The notes: generated by a model from the letters alone, not told the origin. Shown: positions 10,695 through 22,143, counted from the stretch's first letter. The stretch is 64,000 bases of DNA from Ahaetulla prasina (GCF_028640845.1 NC_080546.1:14295520-14359519); one strand, 5' to 3'. Translations and numbers: made by a program.

Positions 10695-11690
10695 CTGGCT
10701 CGGGGCCACATATTTTATTTATTTATTTGATTTGATTTGTCAAACATGTATAAGAAAGCAGATATAAGTATAAACATGATTATAAATACAGAAAATGGAT
10801 ACGAATAAATGGGGAGAGTAGGACAGGGACGGTAGGCACGCTGGTGGTCTTATGCACGCCCCTTACAGACCTCTTAGGAATGGGGTGAGGTCAACAGTAG
10901 ACAGTCTAAAGTTAAAGTTTTGGGGGTTTGGGGAAGAAATCACAGAGTCAGGTAGTGCATTCCAGGCATTTATTTATTTATTTATTTATTTTATTAAATT
11001 TTTATACCGCCCTTCTCCCGAAGGACTCAGTACAGCCAGAATAAAATACAAGATATATACAATTAAAACGAATTAAAATATAACAATTACTAAATGGCTG
11101 ATCGTTAAAAATGAATTTAAAATTTAAAATATTAATAAAACCCCAATTTAAAATCAAACTATTTATGCCAATCCCGCTTGAATAAATAAATATGTTTTTG
11201 GCTCACGACGGAAAGTCCGAAGATCAGGCACTTGACGTAGGCCAGGGGGGAGTTCATTCCAGAGCGTCGATGCTCCCACAGAGAAGGCCCTACTCCTGGG
11301 GGCCGCCAGCCGACATTGTTTGGCGAACGGCACCCTGAGGAGACCCTCTCTGTGAGAGCGTACGGGTCGGTGGGAGGCCTAAGGTAACAGCAGGCGGTCT
11401 CGTAAGTAGCCGGGTCCTAAGCCATTGACCATTCTGTTGCTGAAGTTGTATTTTCTGCAATTGAGTTTGGAGCCGTTTACCTTAAGTTTGAATCTATTGT
11501 GTGCTTGTGTGTTATTGCAGTTGAAGCTGAAGTATTCATTGACAGGACATTGTAGCAGATAAGTTTGTGTACTACGCTTAGGTCAGACCGAAGACGGCAT
11601 AGTTCTAAGTTGTCTAAGCCCAAAATTTCAAGCCTGGTGGCATAAGGTATTCTGTTGTGAGCAGAGGAGTGGAGGACTCTTCTCATGAAA
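10695..11690 (-). mobile_element. Family-A LINE 3' end interrupted by an L2-like LINE 3' end
   Basis: Two parts of one minus-strand family-A LINE (about 10695-10968 and 11420-11690; LEILGLDNLELCRLRSDLSV) are separated by an insertion (about 10969-11415) reading in the same orientation as the L2-like element at 51100-51545 (CCGCCCTTCTCCCGAAGGAC, GGCCGCCAGCC). The younger element is thus the L2-like one. Confidence 0.75.
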
Positions 11691-11943
11691 TACCTCTAGA
11701 TATCCATCAGTCTACTGAATTGGACAACTTTGAGTGTTATAGTCCAAACCATCAGGTAGTCACCAGATTGGGGAAGACTCTTGCTGCTGATTGTAGTTGT
11801 GCAGCTCCTGATTTGCGTCATTTCATTTACTTTGGCATTGGATTTTACTGTGCAATATATTGAGTAAGTGTGACTATTACAGGATATTTGGTCTGTTTCC
11901 AGCTACTGTATTGATGACCCTGAGCTTCTGGGATGCCATAGTC

Positions 11944-12079
11944 CAGGGGTCTCCAACCTTGGCAACTTTAGGACTTGTGGACTTCAACTCCCAGAATTCC
12001 TCAACCAGTGCATGCTGGCTGAGGAATTCTGGGAGTTGAAGTCCATAAATCCTAAAGTTGCCAAGGTTGGAGACCTCTG
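11944..12079. mobile_element. Foldback hAT MITE (CAGGGGTCTCCAACC family)
   Basis: Nearly the whole 136 bp is one inverted repeat: CAGGGGTCTCCAACCTTGGC ... then TGTGGACTTCAACTCCCAG on one arm and its complement on the other. Other copies are listed separately and include several with exact 8-bp target duplications. Confidence 0.85.
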
Positions 12080-12855
12080 CTAGAGCCAATAGCTGCAGGG
12101 GGTGAAATTCTTTTTCCTTGTCAGAAAGAGATGAAGGGTAAGATTTTTTTTTTTTTTTAAATCTAACAGTTGTCTGTTGAGTCATTGCTGGTTAACAGAA
12201 AAACATCAACTCTAATTTTTTAAAACTATCACTTCCCAGTGAAAGTGGGGGGAAAAGCAGTAGGAATGACATTTCAAGGATGGGACCAAGATCTGTTCTA
12301 TGTTTTTTTTTCCTCTTGGGAAGAATGGAATTATTCTCTACCATCATATTTATGTAGATTGAAAAAAAAATTGGTGTACTGAACTGCATTTAAATACATT
12401 TTACTAAATTACTTCTTGAGGGCAAGACTCTTGAGTGCTGACAACATAAAAAAAATATTCTGAACTTTTGCTTTTCTGACAGCAGATTGACAGCTTTGGA
12501 CTGCGTGACTGCTTTACATTTCTTCATTTTTATTTTCAGAATTACATTAAGCTTTTGGAATAGTTTTCTTGGCTTCTTTTGCTTATCTTCGTGTCTTTTT
12601 TTTTCCTTCCCGAGACTTACAACTGCATTTATTACTCTTTATTTAGAAACACCTACTCATGCAGATGTCCTTTCCTGCTGTGAAGTTCTGCTTATCACAG
12701 CTTTGACCTCATTAAAATCTTCTTTAAGAACAGCGCCCTGTCTTTAAAGAATTCAATTGTGATGCAAGGGCAAAGTACCCATGGATCTTTTGATTGCCCT
12801 CTTACTCATGATGCAAACAGAGTTAGGAATCAATCAAGGAGAATATTCATAGTTC
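12080..12855. other. Intergenic AT-rich sequence
   Basis: No named repeat or exon. Confidence 0.35.
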
Positions 12856-12859
12856 AGGG

Positions 12860-12960
12860 TTGAAGTGAGGTCTATGGTGCTTTCTGAGTTTGGTTGTTCC
12901 TTTGCAGACATTTCATTACCAAATTAGGTAACATCATCAGTGCTAATAAATTAGGGTTTG
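12860..12960 (-). mobile_element. Penelope-like terminal fragment (family 2)
   Basis: The minus strand contains CUGAUGA, a 6-bp stem (GUUACC/GGUAAU; UAGUUU loop... as AATTTGGT variants), then GAAA, at 12940-12907, resembling a hammerhead core. Related fragments lie at 23790-23890 and 24541-24640. Confidence 0.5.
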
Positions 12961-13099
12961 CTCCCAATTTATAGTATAGGTTAGAAGTTTCTCTATTATT
13001 TTTCCAAGATAATACAGGAGAGAAAAGTTGTTTGAATAGTCCAATGTATCTATACTTCCAGAGTAAGTCCTTCATTAACTTCAAACTCATCTTAAAAAT

Positions 13100-14390
13100 G
13101 AAGTTTTACTCCAAAACTGGTTATCTTATTGGCAGCCTGTGCTGTTCTGGTGGACACATCTTAATTTTTTCCCTTAACATTTACCTCAAAAGCAACCGCA
13201 ACACTAAACTTTTACTTCCACTTCTTAAAGGAAATAAGGCTATCAATGTGTTGCAGCGTTTGGTGCCTCATAGTTGAGGTATAGTGAGTGCAATTTTTTT
13301 TTTAACTACAGGAGAATATATTTTAGTAGGTAATTAATATATGAACTGTTGGGTGGAATTTTTGGGAACAAATGGTGGACTGAAGACAGGTCTGAAGAAT
13401 GAAGAGCCAGTGAGAAGTGAATTCATCTCTGATCAGTGAAGGGACTCGAGATCACCCACAAGTGCTCCAGAATCCAGACGTTTGCTGCTCATGAAGAGAC
13501 CACAAAATAGTGATCACCAGAATGTTTTAATGTTCTGGGGAAAAGGGGACTAGCCATTTTGCTCAAACCTTGATGAATGCCTTTGAAAGGACACTAAATG
13601 TGTATATTTCTTTTTCTAATCGCTTTCAGAAATTGCTTTTTGGTTATTTGCATCTACAGGTTTTACAGCACTGAGTGTGTTTCTCTCAATCCTTAGCCAA
13701 AGAAGTTTTAACTGCAAGTTTAAGAACTTTTTTGTTTTGTTTTGTTAAACAGCAGAAGGCTAATAAAACTTTGTTTTTGGAAAGTTACAAATAGACTAAA
13801 GATCCAGATCAATTTGCAATAATATTTTGGGATTAATTGTAAAGAATTCTTCTCGTGAGAAAATGGATTTGTTTTTAATTCTTTTAAATCAGCGCTGATC
13901 TAATCTTTTAGATGAGCACTGATCGTTGATAACTGCACTTGTTGGCTAATTGAACATCTGTAAGCAAACAACCAAGAGGTCATTGACTCTGCAGTTCAAC
14001 CCTGAGCTACAGGTATTCCCTATTTGGTCTTTCTGTTTGAAGGACATGTTCCACAAAATTAGCACCTTGCTTGCAGTCTTCCATTTGATGATGGAATTCC
14101 CATTACATTTCTATTAAAATTATCTTCTGTGTTTCTAAATCCACACCCATGCATTTAAAATAGCTTATGGAGATTTAATGCAGACCTTGCTTTTGTTGCT
14201 CTGGTTTCTTCCTAATGACTTTTCTTTTCTTTTCAAGGGATGATGGTAAATGTTCCCCATCCTACGCTCTCATCAATCGCGCCACACAGAAATTGCCAGT
14301 CAGACAGCAACGAACACATTTAATTCCCACTGATTTCAACAGAGGGTTAAGAAGACACTTTTTAGCATGCTGAAATCAGGGCGAATTAAA
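13100..14390. other. Intergenic sequence without a named feature
   Basis: About 1.3 kb with no repeat family or exon I can support; among the longest repeat-free stretches of the window. Confidence 0.4.
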
Positions 14391-14391
14391 T

Positions 14392-14622
14392 AGCAATAGC
14401 ACTTAGACTTATATACCACTCCATAGTGCTTTTACAGCTCTCTCTAAGCGGTTGACAGAGTCAGTCTCTTGCCCTCAACAATCTGGGTCCTCATTTTATC
14501 AACCTCGGAAGGATGGAAGGCTGAGTCAACCTTGAGCCAGTGAGATTTGAACTGCCGAACTGCAGCTAGCAATCAGCTGAAGTAGCCTGCAGTATTGCAC
14601 TCTAACTACTGCCCCACCCCTG
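14392..14622 (-). mobile_element. tRNA-derived SINE (CTATTGC-tail family)
   Basis: On the minus strand: a pol III head (box B-like GTTCAAATC), the body motif AAGGTTGACTCAGCC and GGACCCAGATTGTTG, and a tail ending AAGTGCTATTGCTATT. Same family at 3215, 27105, 28340, 59723, 60512 and 62752. Confidence 0.8.
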
Positions 14623-14644
14623 CTCTTAAAGCACTTAATGTCAA

Positions 14645-15010
14645 TCCCAAAGGTGCTTTTTCAAAAGGCAACTGGACTTTGTTTTTCCTTGAAGACGTTT
14701 CTCATCCAAGAAGCTTCTTCAGCTCTGACTGGATGGTGGGGAATGGAAAGATTTATACTCCTTGCAGACAGCTGGCCATTTGCATTCTTTGTGTAAATCT
14801 TTCCATTCCCCACCATCCAGTCAGAGCTGAAGAAGCTTCTTGAATGAGAAGCGAAACATCCTCGAAGACGTTTCACTTCTCATCCAAGAAGCTTCTTCAG
14901 TTCTGACTGAATGGTGGAGGAGGGAAGGATTTATATTCTTTGCAATCATCTGGCCGTCTAAAACCACGATCTGGATGACTGAGAATCTCCACTGAGACTT
15001 AAGGTCAGTC
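14645..15010. mobile_element. Penelope-like termini in inverted arrangement
   Basis: Three copies of the GAAGACGTTTCGCTTCTCATCC / AAGAAGCTTCTTCAG motif: antisense at 14691, sense at 14826-14862 and antisense at 14866-14900, with the shared CTGACTGGATGGTGGGGAATGG extension forming a long palindrome (about 14690-14865). Ends with GATCTGGATGACTGAGAATC. Confidence 0.65.
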
Positions 15011-15205
15011 ATTTGTAGTTATAAAATTACCTTTGTTTACAGTTTCTGGAACTTGGTGTGGGATTTTGAGGTGGAAAACATGACAACTGTACTGTAAATC
15101 CTAAAATAAACTCGAAATATATTCCTGCATGAATTCTCACGCATCTTACTTCTCACCCCAGAATAAAAATAGAAAAACCACACACCTCTTTGTCTACCTC
15201 AGGGG

Positions 15206-15379
15206 CAGCGGTGAAATACAGCCGGATCTATCCGGCTCATGCATACCGGTAGCACCAGCAATGGGAGGTTCCGCCCACCCTGGACAGGTTTATGTCCTGT
15301 TTTTGACCCTCTGAGCATGCGCAGAAGAGCGCACTCCCATTCCTGAACCAGTAGCAAAGGTAAATGGATTTCACCGCTG
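15206..15379. mobile_element. hAT MITE with exact 8-bp TSD
   Basis: CAGCGGTGAAATA ... GGATTTCACCGCTG flanked by CTCAGGGG at 15198-15205 and 15380-15387. It inserted into the terminal repeat of the next MITE (15382-15749), whose first bases CAGGGG form part of the duplicated target. Confidence 0.85.
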
Positions 15380-15381
15380 CT

Positions 15382-15749
15382 CAGGGGTGTCAAACTCGAT
15401 TTCATTGAGGGCTGCATCAGGGTTGTGTTTGACCTCGGTGTGTGTGTGTGTGTGTGTGTGTGGCTAGGGTGGGCATGGCCAGCTTGTAGGGGGGCGCTGG
15501 TGGAGGCCTGAGCGCTCTGCCAGCAAGAATGGTCTCTCAAGCTCCGTTTTTGACCACGACAGCCTCCTGCAGCCCTCTGCAAGTGAAAACGGACTTTGGG
15601 ACGGTCATGCGTGGCCCTCACGAGCTCTGTTTTCGCTGGCAGAGGCACCACGGGCCAGTTCTTCGCTGTTTCCAGGGCGGCCCAACGGGCCAGTTCTAAT
15701 CACCTCGCGGGCCGGATTTGGCCGCAGGGCCTTGAGTTTGACACCTCTG
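15382..15749. mobile_element. hAT MITE (CAGGGGTGTCAAACTC family)
   Basis: Ends CAGGGGTGTCAAACTC ... GAGTTTGACACCTCTG; interior has GCATCAGGGTTGTGTTTGAC, a GT repeat (15440-15462) and GC-rich blocks. Same family at 18272, 20813, 22538, 31049, 54668 and 62973. Confidence 0.8.
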
Positions 15750-16435
15750 ACGTACATAGTGTAGCCTTGTCTGTTTTGCACCATTGATCTAACTGCTGTG
15801 GTTGCTGCTTGGAATTCCTCTCCCAATGTACTGGGTGACAGCCCCAGGCAGCAAAATCCTGTCCACCTCAAGACTAAGCAATTTTATGAAAGAAGCCCAA
15901 GAAAGCCGGCATGTAAGTTCGCTCAACTGTTTAGATGCCAGGAAGCTCAACACAATTCACAGGTGAAGCAATGCTGATACGTGTTTTGTCCCCACGGTAA
16001 ACTTCAGAGCTAGTTATTATTAGAAGTTCAAACTCAAGTAGATAAGCCCCAGTTTCTGCCTACACTCTTTCCTCTTGTTCTCACCGGCAAGATTAAAGGC
16101 TCAGCTTCAGATCATGAAGCAAAACTGGAAGGACAGATAGTCAGGGCATTGAAGCAAGCTTACCAGCTTTTAAACAAGTCCCCGTAAAATCTAGCATCTA
16201 TCGTTTTCTAAGTGCACCAAAGATTTGAATTCAGAGCCGTTAAATCATACATGTGATACTCCCCCCTAAAATATCCTTTCTGCAGGCTTCTATCAACATT
16301 TTTGTTTTCAATATACAGGAAAGTTCTTTTTAATGCGACTGTATTTAAATATAGACTCTTTCTTGTTTCCGTAGCACAAAGTGCAAAAATTCAGAATTTG
16401 GATATTTGCGTCAGCTGAGTGTAGAGTCTAACAGT
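15750..16435. other. Intergenic sequence, no named feature
   Basis: No recognised repeat or exon. Confidence 0.35.
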
Positions 16436-16566
16436 AACAGAGTTGGAAGGGACCTTGGAGGTCTTCTAGTCCCACCCCCTGCTCAATGCAGGAGACCTGT
16501 ACTAGGGATTCAAACCTCCAAACAGCCGACCTTTCTGATCGACAAGCTTGATGTCTTAGCCACTGA
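16436..16566 (-). mobile_element. Short SINE with tRNA-like head and CR1-like tail
   Basis: Minus strand reads GATCAGTGGCTAAGACATCAAG ... TTTGAATCCCTAGTACAGG (tRNA-like boxes) joined to the CR1 3' end GCAGGGGGTGGGACTAGAAG and CCAAGGTCCCTTCCAACTC. A plus-strand copy with the same join is at 40293-40432. Confidence 0.7.
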
Positions 16567-18070
16567 TCTTTTACGTACATAGGCAATCGTTCAAGATCAC
16601 AAAGATAAAATAATTTTATACACTTTCCTATATTTGGGACAAATTCATCTTCTGATGCCCATTTGGAATACAGAAGATTAAAGATACAACTCAATAACAA
16701 CGAAAAATGTCTTTGCTAATGTTGAAAGAATTAGCCATAATTCTTAGCCAGTTCATTCATTTACGGAGCCCAAGACTGAAAGCCCATAAGCACTAACCTG
16801 GAAATAGACCTCACGAAATATGGTTTCCTTCTAATTAAACCTAAGATTAATGTAAAATATCTCAAAATAAGCTTTATTCAGGATTGTGTGTTAAGAATGA
16901 TCAACAAGTCAATTTAAAGTCTTGAAGCTTGTTGTCTAGAGCTAATTTTCTGGTGGAATCTTCCATCAACCTGCCCTGCCTTTTAATTCACTGTTTTAAG
17001 TTAAAGATCACCTGGTTAGCATTTACCTAAATAAATTTAGAATTTTTTGAGTAATCAACTGAAAAAAAAACAACCCTTTACACATACCTTTCTGTTGTAT
17101 TATCCCTCAAGGAGAAGTTTCTTTCTCTAAAGACAAGCTAATATGTCTCATGCACATGAAAAAAGCCAAGGTCTTTTGATGTGATGCTAAATCATGGAAC
17201 ACTGCTTATATCTGGGGAAGATAATTGATGGTTACTTTAATTGATCTTAACCTGATAATGTGCAAAAACAGTCATTAGTCTTGCATGACAAAATAGTAAA
17301 TTAGATGTTGAGGTGACTCTCCCTTGCATAATGACAAAAATGGAATGGGCTAGTGTCACACTCAGTATGGTATTGCACACCAGCAATAATTGTGTTCCTA
17401 TATTTAGAGATGTTTATCCTGCTGTTCTGCTATTGGGGGGAAAATCTAACTTTAAATTACCATATTGCTTGGAGTATAAGATGCTCGGGAGTATAATTGG
17501 GGACGGTGGGTGGGCGGGGCTTCAACAGTATTCGGTGTATAAGACACACCGCAATTTTCACTCACTTTTAGGCGGAGGAAAGTGTGTCTTATACTCCAAA
17601 AAGTACAGTAATTTAATCTGATAAATTAAATGTTAAAATACATTGGTACGATTAATCTGTTTTTAAATGCCCTGAAATAAAAAATAGAAGTACACAAAAC
17701 TATTCCCGCTTCCTGCAGAAATATAATCGACACGTTCTCAGCAGCTGACTTAAGAATATGGGTCAGCGTTGCTAAAATCTAGACAAGTTACTTAATGATA
17801 CTAAACTATTGAATGCCCACAGATGGGAAAACAACAATGCTTTATTGTTCTTGTAGAATGAACAATGGATCTCCGCAGGGTTTGGTCAAAGAAGTCAGCT
17901 GTAATGGTACAATAGAAATTCTGTTAGACATACACCTAACACTCTCCCTAATTGAATGCTGATTAATATAACAATTTTAATTTCCCACCCCTTACAAAAT
18001 AGGCCAAAAGAATTTGAAGCTATTCAACTACTAAATCTATTGTTAGCCTGCCGTCTATATACCACATTAA
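16567..18070. other. Intergenic sequence with one small MITE (17455-17612)
   Basis: Mostly unclassified AT-rich DNA. 17455-17612 has inverted ends (GGAGTATAAGATGC ... TGTGTCTTATACTCC), a short DNA-transposon relic. Confidence 0.45.
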
Positions 18071-18074
18071 TAAC

Positions 18075-18390
18075 AAAACATCTGAAGGCAGGACAAGAAG
18101 CAATGGATGGAAACTAACCAAGGAGAGAAGCAACCTAGAACTAAGGAGAAATTTCCTGATGGTTAGAACGATTAATCAGTGGAACAACTTGCCTCCAGAA
18201 GTTGTGAATGCTCCAACATTGGAAGTTTTTAAGAAGAGGTTGGACAACCATTTGTCTGAAATGGTATAGGGCAGGGGTGTCAAACTCAATGAAATCGAGT
18301 TTGACACCCTTGGTATAGGGTTTCCTGCCTAAGCAGGAGGTTGGACTACAAGACCTCTAAGATCCCTTCCAACTCATTCTATTCTATTCT
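18075..18390 (+). mobile_element. CR1 LINE 3' end carrying a 41-bp hAT remnant
   Basis: CR1 ORF2 C-terminus ([40 protein letters not shown]) and 3' UTR, ending in a short ATTCT run. The 3' UTR is interrupted at GTATAGGG by the 41-bp element 18272-18312. Confidence 0.85.
18272..18312. mobile_element. 41-bp hAT element: two terminal repeats back to back
   Basis: CAGGGGTGTCAAACTC, nine bases, then GAGTTTGACACCCTTG, flanked by GTATAGGG at 18264-18271 and 18313-18320. Everything internal to the termini is missing, yet the exact 8-bp duplication shows it was integrated as a unit (or collapsed later). Confidence 0.85.
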
Positions 18391-18403
18391 TTTATTATTA
18401 TTA

Positions 18404-18996
18404 TTTAGAAAAATTTTATTGGTTTTAAAAACAAACAGAAACAATGGACATTGCTCTACGTCTCTGGTTTCTAACATTTACGTCAAGTTCAAGTTACTAT
18501 ATCATATATTCCTCAGTCTATGTACAAATTTACATATCTCCCAATTCCTTATATATCAAGTATATACTATATTACTACTACACCTATAACTATATACGTA
18601 TTTAATAAATCTATTATACCCTCACAAGTACAATATACGTTGATGTATACATCTCCATTCATTGTTTTTGGCATTTTCCCTCCTATCGAGCCAGTCATAG
18701 AATTTACTCCAGTCCAGACCTCATAGTACCTTGATTCGCTCTTGTCTTTGAGTTCTAAAGTCTGTCTGTCCATCTCTGCACAGTTGTAAATTTTGCTTAT
18801 TACTTCTTCTTCTGAAGGTATTTCTGTACACTTCCATTTTTGAGCAAATGATAATCTTGCCGCGGTTAATATATGCAATGTTAAGTAGGTTACATTTTTA
18901 TTGTATTTGCCATCCATCATGCCCAATAAGAAAAATTCTGGTTTGACCATTAACATCTCTTCTAACCAGCTGCTTATTTGCTGCCAGAATTTTTTC
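18404..18996 (-). mobile_element. L1 LINE ORF2 C-terminal fragment
   Basis: Minus-strand frame reads LTLHILTAARLSFAQKWKCT EIPSEEEVISKIYNCAEMDR, matching the C-terminal ITAAR...IAQRWK...P..EEW layout of L1 ORF2. Followed on its right by (TTTTC)n and (TTCTA)n tracts (18990-19146) and by an inverted partial copy at 19437-19607. Confidence 0.7.
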
Positions 18997-19146
18997 TTTT
19001 CTTTTCTTTTCTTTTTTCTTTTCTTTTCTTTTCCTTTTCTTTTTTCTATTCTATTCTATTCTATTCTATTCTATTCTATTCTATTCTATTCTATTCTATT
19101 CTATTCTATTCTATCCTATCCTATCCTATCCTATCCTATCCTATCC
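18990..19146 (+). repeat. (TTTTC)n then (TTCTA)n/(TCCTA)n microsatellite
   Basis: Pyrimidine repeat changing from TTTTC units to about 14 TTCTA units and then TCCTA units. Confidence 0.9.
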
Positions 19147-19229
19147 AAGCTTTTAAAAAAACAAAAACCAACTCAAAAAGCCACACTCTACAGAAAGGCA
19201 ATTTGTTCTGAGTTGATGATACTATTCTT

Positions 19230-19400
19230 TTTTTAAAAAAAATTTCATTTTGTCACAACAGTATACACAAACATCAACATAAAACAATAACACATCATAA
19301 AAGAAAAAAATATATATAAGCAAAAGTAAGCAACAACTATGTTAATTTGATATAATGAAGGGAACAATAGGACAGGAACGGTAGGCACTTTTGTGCTCTT
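19230..19400 (-). mobile_element. Family-A LINE 3' tail
   Basis: Minus-strand tail with GTGCCTACCGTTCCTGTCC, ATTATATCAAATTAAC and a TTTTGTTGTTTTATG segment. Same tail at 2680-2830, 32036-32205 and 51680-51865. Confidence 0.65.
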
Positions 19401-19436
19401 ATGCATATTATGCATTTAATATTCTGTCATTCTGTC

Positions 19437-19607
19437 ATATTCTGGCAGCAAATAAGCAGCTGGTTAGAAGAGATGTTAATGGTCAAAATAGAGGTCAAAC
19501 CAGAATTTTTCTTATTGGGCATGATGGATGGCAAATACAATAAAAATGTAACCTACTTAACATTGCATATATTAACCGCGGCAAGATTATCATTTGCACA
19601 ACACATG
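19437..19607 (+). mobile_element. L1 fragment, inverted relative to 18845-18996
   Basis: Repeats, in opposite orientation, the stretch encoding MVKPEFFLLGMMDGKYNKNV, so that 18845-18996 and 19437-19607 are inverted repeats. Confidence 0.65.
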
Positions 19608-20310
19608 CTGTGTTTATTCTTTTTTCTGTACAGAGGATGTGATAGGAAGGCAGTTGTGAAAGGCAGGGAATTCACCATTAGTTTCATCCATTCAAAGCTG
19701 GGCTTGGCAAATAACCCATGTGAAACAAATACAGAAAGACCAAATTAGCAAGCATTAAGTGTTTTTACTCTCTGCGTCATCCGAAAACCAAGGCAGGGCA
19801 TCGTATTTATCAGGGGACATCATTCAAGCACAACAAAGAATTGGGGGAGAAAAAAATTTCAGTGAAATTAATAGCACAGGAATTACCTCAGCGTTACACT
19901 TGAAAGCGTACCTGCCACACCCTACGGAGATACTATTTCCAAGAATAATTGTGCAATTTACACTCCTCTTGTTAGGCTGCATAGTTTTGTGACTGGAGGG
20001 ATAAGCAATTACTGGTTTACTTTGGGGTGGGGTGGGGGGAAGGCGTACTCAAAAGAGTTTTTGCGAATGCAAAATCCCACAAACAAAACCTCTGGAGGAC
20101 TGCTGTACTTGACTATTTTTGGCTACTGGAAGATTTGCTAGGCGTGTCTTGTCACTAAGGTATAAAATATTAAGCCACTTGTTTAATGTTTATTAAGCAC
20201 ATTTATACATAGCTACCGAACTCACACATACTGTAGGTGACTCCTATGTGGGATTGCATGAAATTAATTAATCCGTTGTATATTATTTAGGCACTAAAGC
20301 AAATGTATAT
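19608..20310. other. Intergenic sequence, no named feature
   Basis: No recognised element. Confidence 0.35.
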
Positions 20311-20314
20311 TCCT

Positions 20315-20672
20315 AATTTAACGACCGGTTCTCTGCCCTAATGACCAGCTGGGTGGGTGCGGCGCGGTGGTTATGTGACTGTATGGGCGTGGTCAACTCA
20401 ACATCACTCATATCGATGGGCGCTTCGCCTTAGCTGTTACAATGTAATAAGGGTTAACCAAAGAGGCAGTTTCTGTAAGCAGGGCAATAAAGATTAGGCT
20501 AGAAACAACACCGGAATGTTTCCTTCCTGCCTTCCTTACAGGATTAGCCCTGAAAAGTGGAAAAAAACTAAATAAGATTTCTTCCAACAGCCAGTTCTCC
20601 GAACTGCTTAGAAAGTTAACAACCGGTTCTCCCGAATAGGTGCGAACTGGCTGAATCCCACCACTGGTTCTA
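20315..20672. mobile_element. hAT MITE (AACCGGTTGTTAAC family)
   Basis: Shares its interior (CAAAGAGGCAGTTTCTGTAAGC, GGGCAATAAAGATTAG) in inverted sense with the complete copy at 61289-61659; ends near CCCACCACTGG. Confidence 0.7.
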
Positions 20673-20812
20673 GGGGTACGAGGTATAGAAAAGGTTGGAA
20701 ACCCCTGGTTTAATATGAGAAAGTCATAATTGGTTGAGTTTGCATAACATGCTAATATGGTTTAATAACACAAACCATAGTTTGTGTTAGCAATTCTTGG
20801 ACTTTCCACAGC

Positions 20813-21488
20813 AGGGTTGTCAAACTCAAGGCCCGCAGGCCAGATTCGGCCTGCAGGGTGCTTAGATCTGAAAACAATGAAGGACTGAAATACCCTGAAA
20901 ACAATGAAAGACTGGCCCACAGTGCAGGGGTAAAATCCAGCAGGTTCTGAAAGGTTCTGGAGAACCAGTAGCGGAAATTTTGAGCTGTTCGGAGAACCGG
21001 TAGCGGAAATTCTGAGAAGTTCGGAGAACCGGCAAATACCACCTCTGGCTTGCCCCAGAGTGGGGAGGGAATGGAGGTTTTGCAGTATCCTTCCCTCAGG
21101 AGTGGGGTGGGAATGGACATTTTGCAGTATCCTTTCCCTGCTACGCCCACCAAGCCACATCACGCCCACCAAGCCATGCCCACAGAACCGGTAGTAAAAA
21201 AAATTGGATTTCACCACTGCCGCAGTGCCTCTGTCAGTAAAAATGGAGCTCAGGTGGACCATGCACAGCCCTCCTGAGCTCCATTTTCGCTAGCAGAGAG
21301 TTGCAGGAGGCTGTGGCAACCGAAAACGGAGCTGGCTCAGGAACCCGTTTCACTGGCAGAGCTTAGGACACCACAGGAACCCCCGACACGAGTGACGTCG
21401 GGCTGGTCACGCCCCCCCGCCACACCCCCAGGTCAAACATATGTGGCTCTGATGTGGTCCTCAATGAAATCAAGTTTGATACCCCTGT
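20813..21488. mobile_element. hAT MITE (CAGGG(G/T)TGTCAAACTC) with nested MITE
   Basis: Outer ends GCAGGGTTGTCAAACTCAAGG and AAGTTTGATACCCCTG; a second MITE (about 20925-21222; GGTAAAATCCAGCAGGTTCTG ... GGATTTCACCACTG) lies inside and carries two copies of the GGAAGGATACTGCAAAA-type minisatellite unit. Confidence 0.7.
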
Positions 21489-22014
21489 TCTATAGATTAA
21501 AACTTGTACAGCTTTTGAAAAATTATTTGGGTGATACTAAAACCAATAAAATAAGCACTTTTGCATACCCAGTAATTTTGCATATTCAGGCTGCTGGTGG
21601 TTGATAAATTAACATGAACTATCATTTCATAGATGTCCCTTTTATCTGATACATACATTTTGAAAATGAGTGATATATAAATATAGAACTCTCAAATGTC
21701 GTAAGTGACCATACTATAAAACCAGTCATTTTATTGTTTACACTTCTATAAGCAGTTTCGACTACACAGTAGTTCTATTTTAGTGTCGGAAGATTGATTT
21801 TTGGGGGGGGGGTACATCGTTTTACCTGTTTAATTCACTCACAATCTTATAATTTTACAATGGGAAACTTCAGATGTAGCTCTGCAGAATTAATCTCAAC
21901 ATTTTACTGGGAAATCTCAGAATGGTTATTCAGAATGATTGCCAAGATATGTTCAAACACAAAAACAACCAAATCTGCAGCTAATAACCACCATTCTAAC
22001 ATTTTAATATAAAG

Positions 22015-22143
22015 CAGGGGTCTCCAACCTTGGTCCCTTTAAGACTTGTGGACTTCAACTCCCAGAGTTGAAGCTTTGCTGGCTGAGGGACTCTGGGAAT
22101 TGAAGTCCACAAGTCTTAAAGGGACCAAGGTTGGAGACCCCTG
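22015..22143. mobile_element. Foldback hAT MITE with exact TSD
   Basis: CAGGGGTCTCCAACCTTGGT ... complement ... ACCCCTG, flanked by ATATAAAG (22007-22014 and 22144-22151). It lies just past the COQ2 poly(A) signal. Confidence 0.9.

Noticed and set aside
15441..15462. GT repeat as a regulatory Z-DNA site
   Set aside because: Short and inside a MITE; nothing else supports a role.
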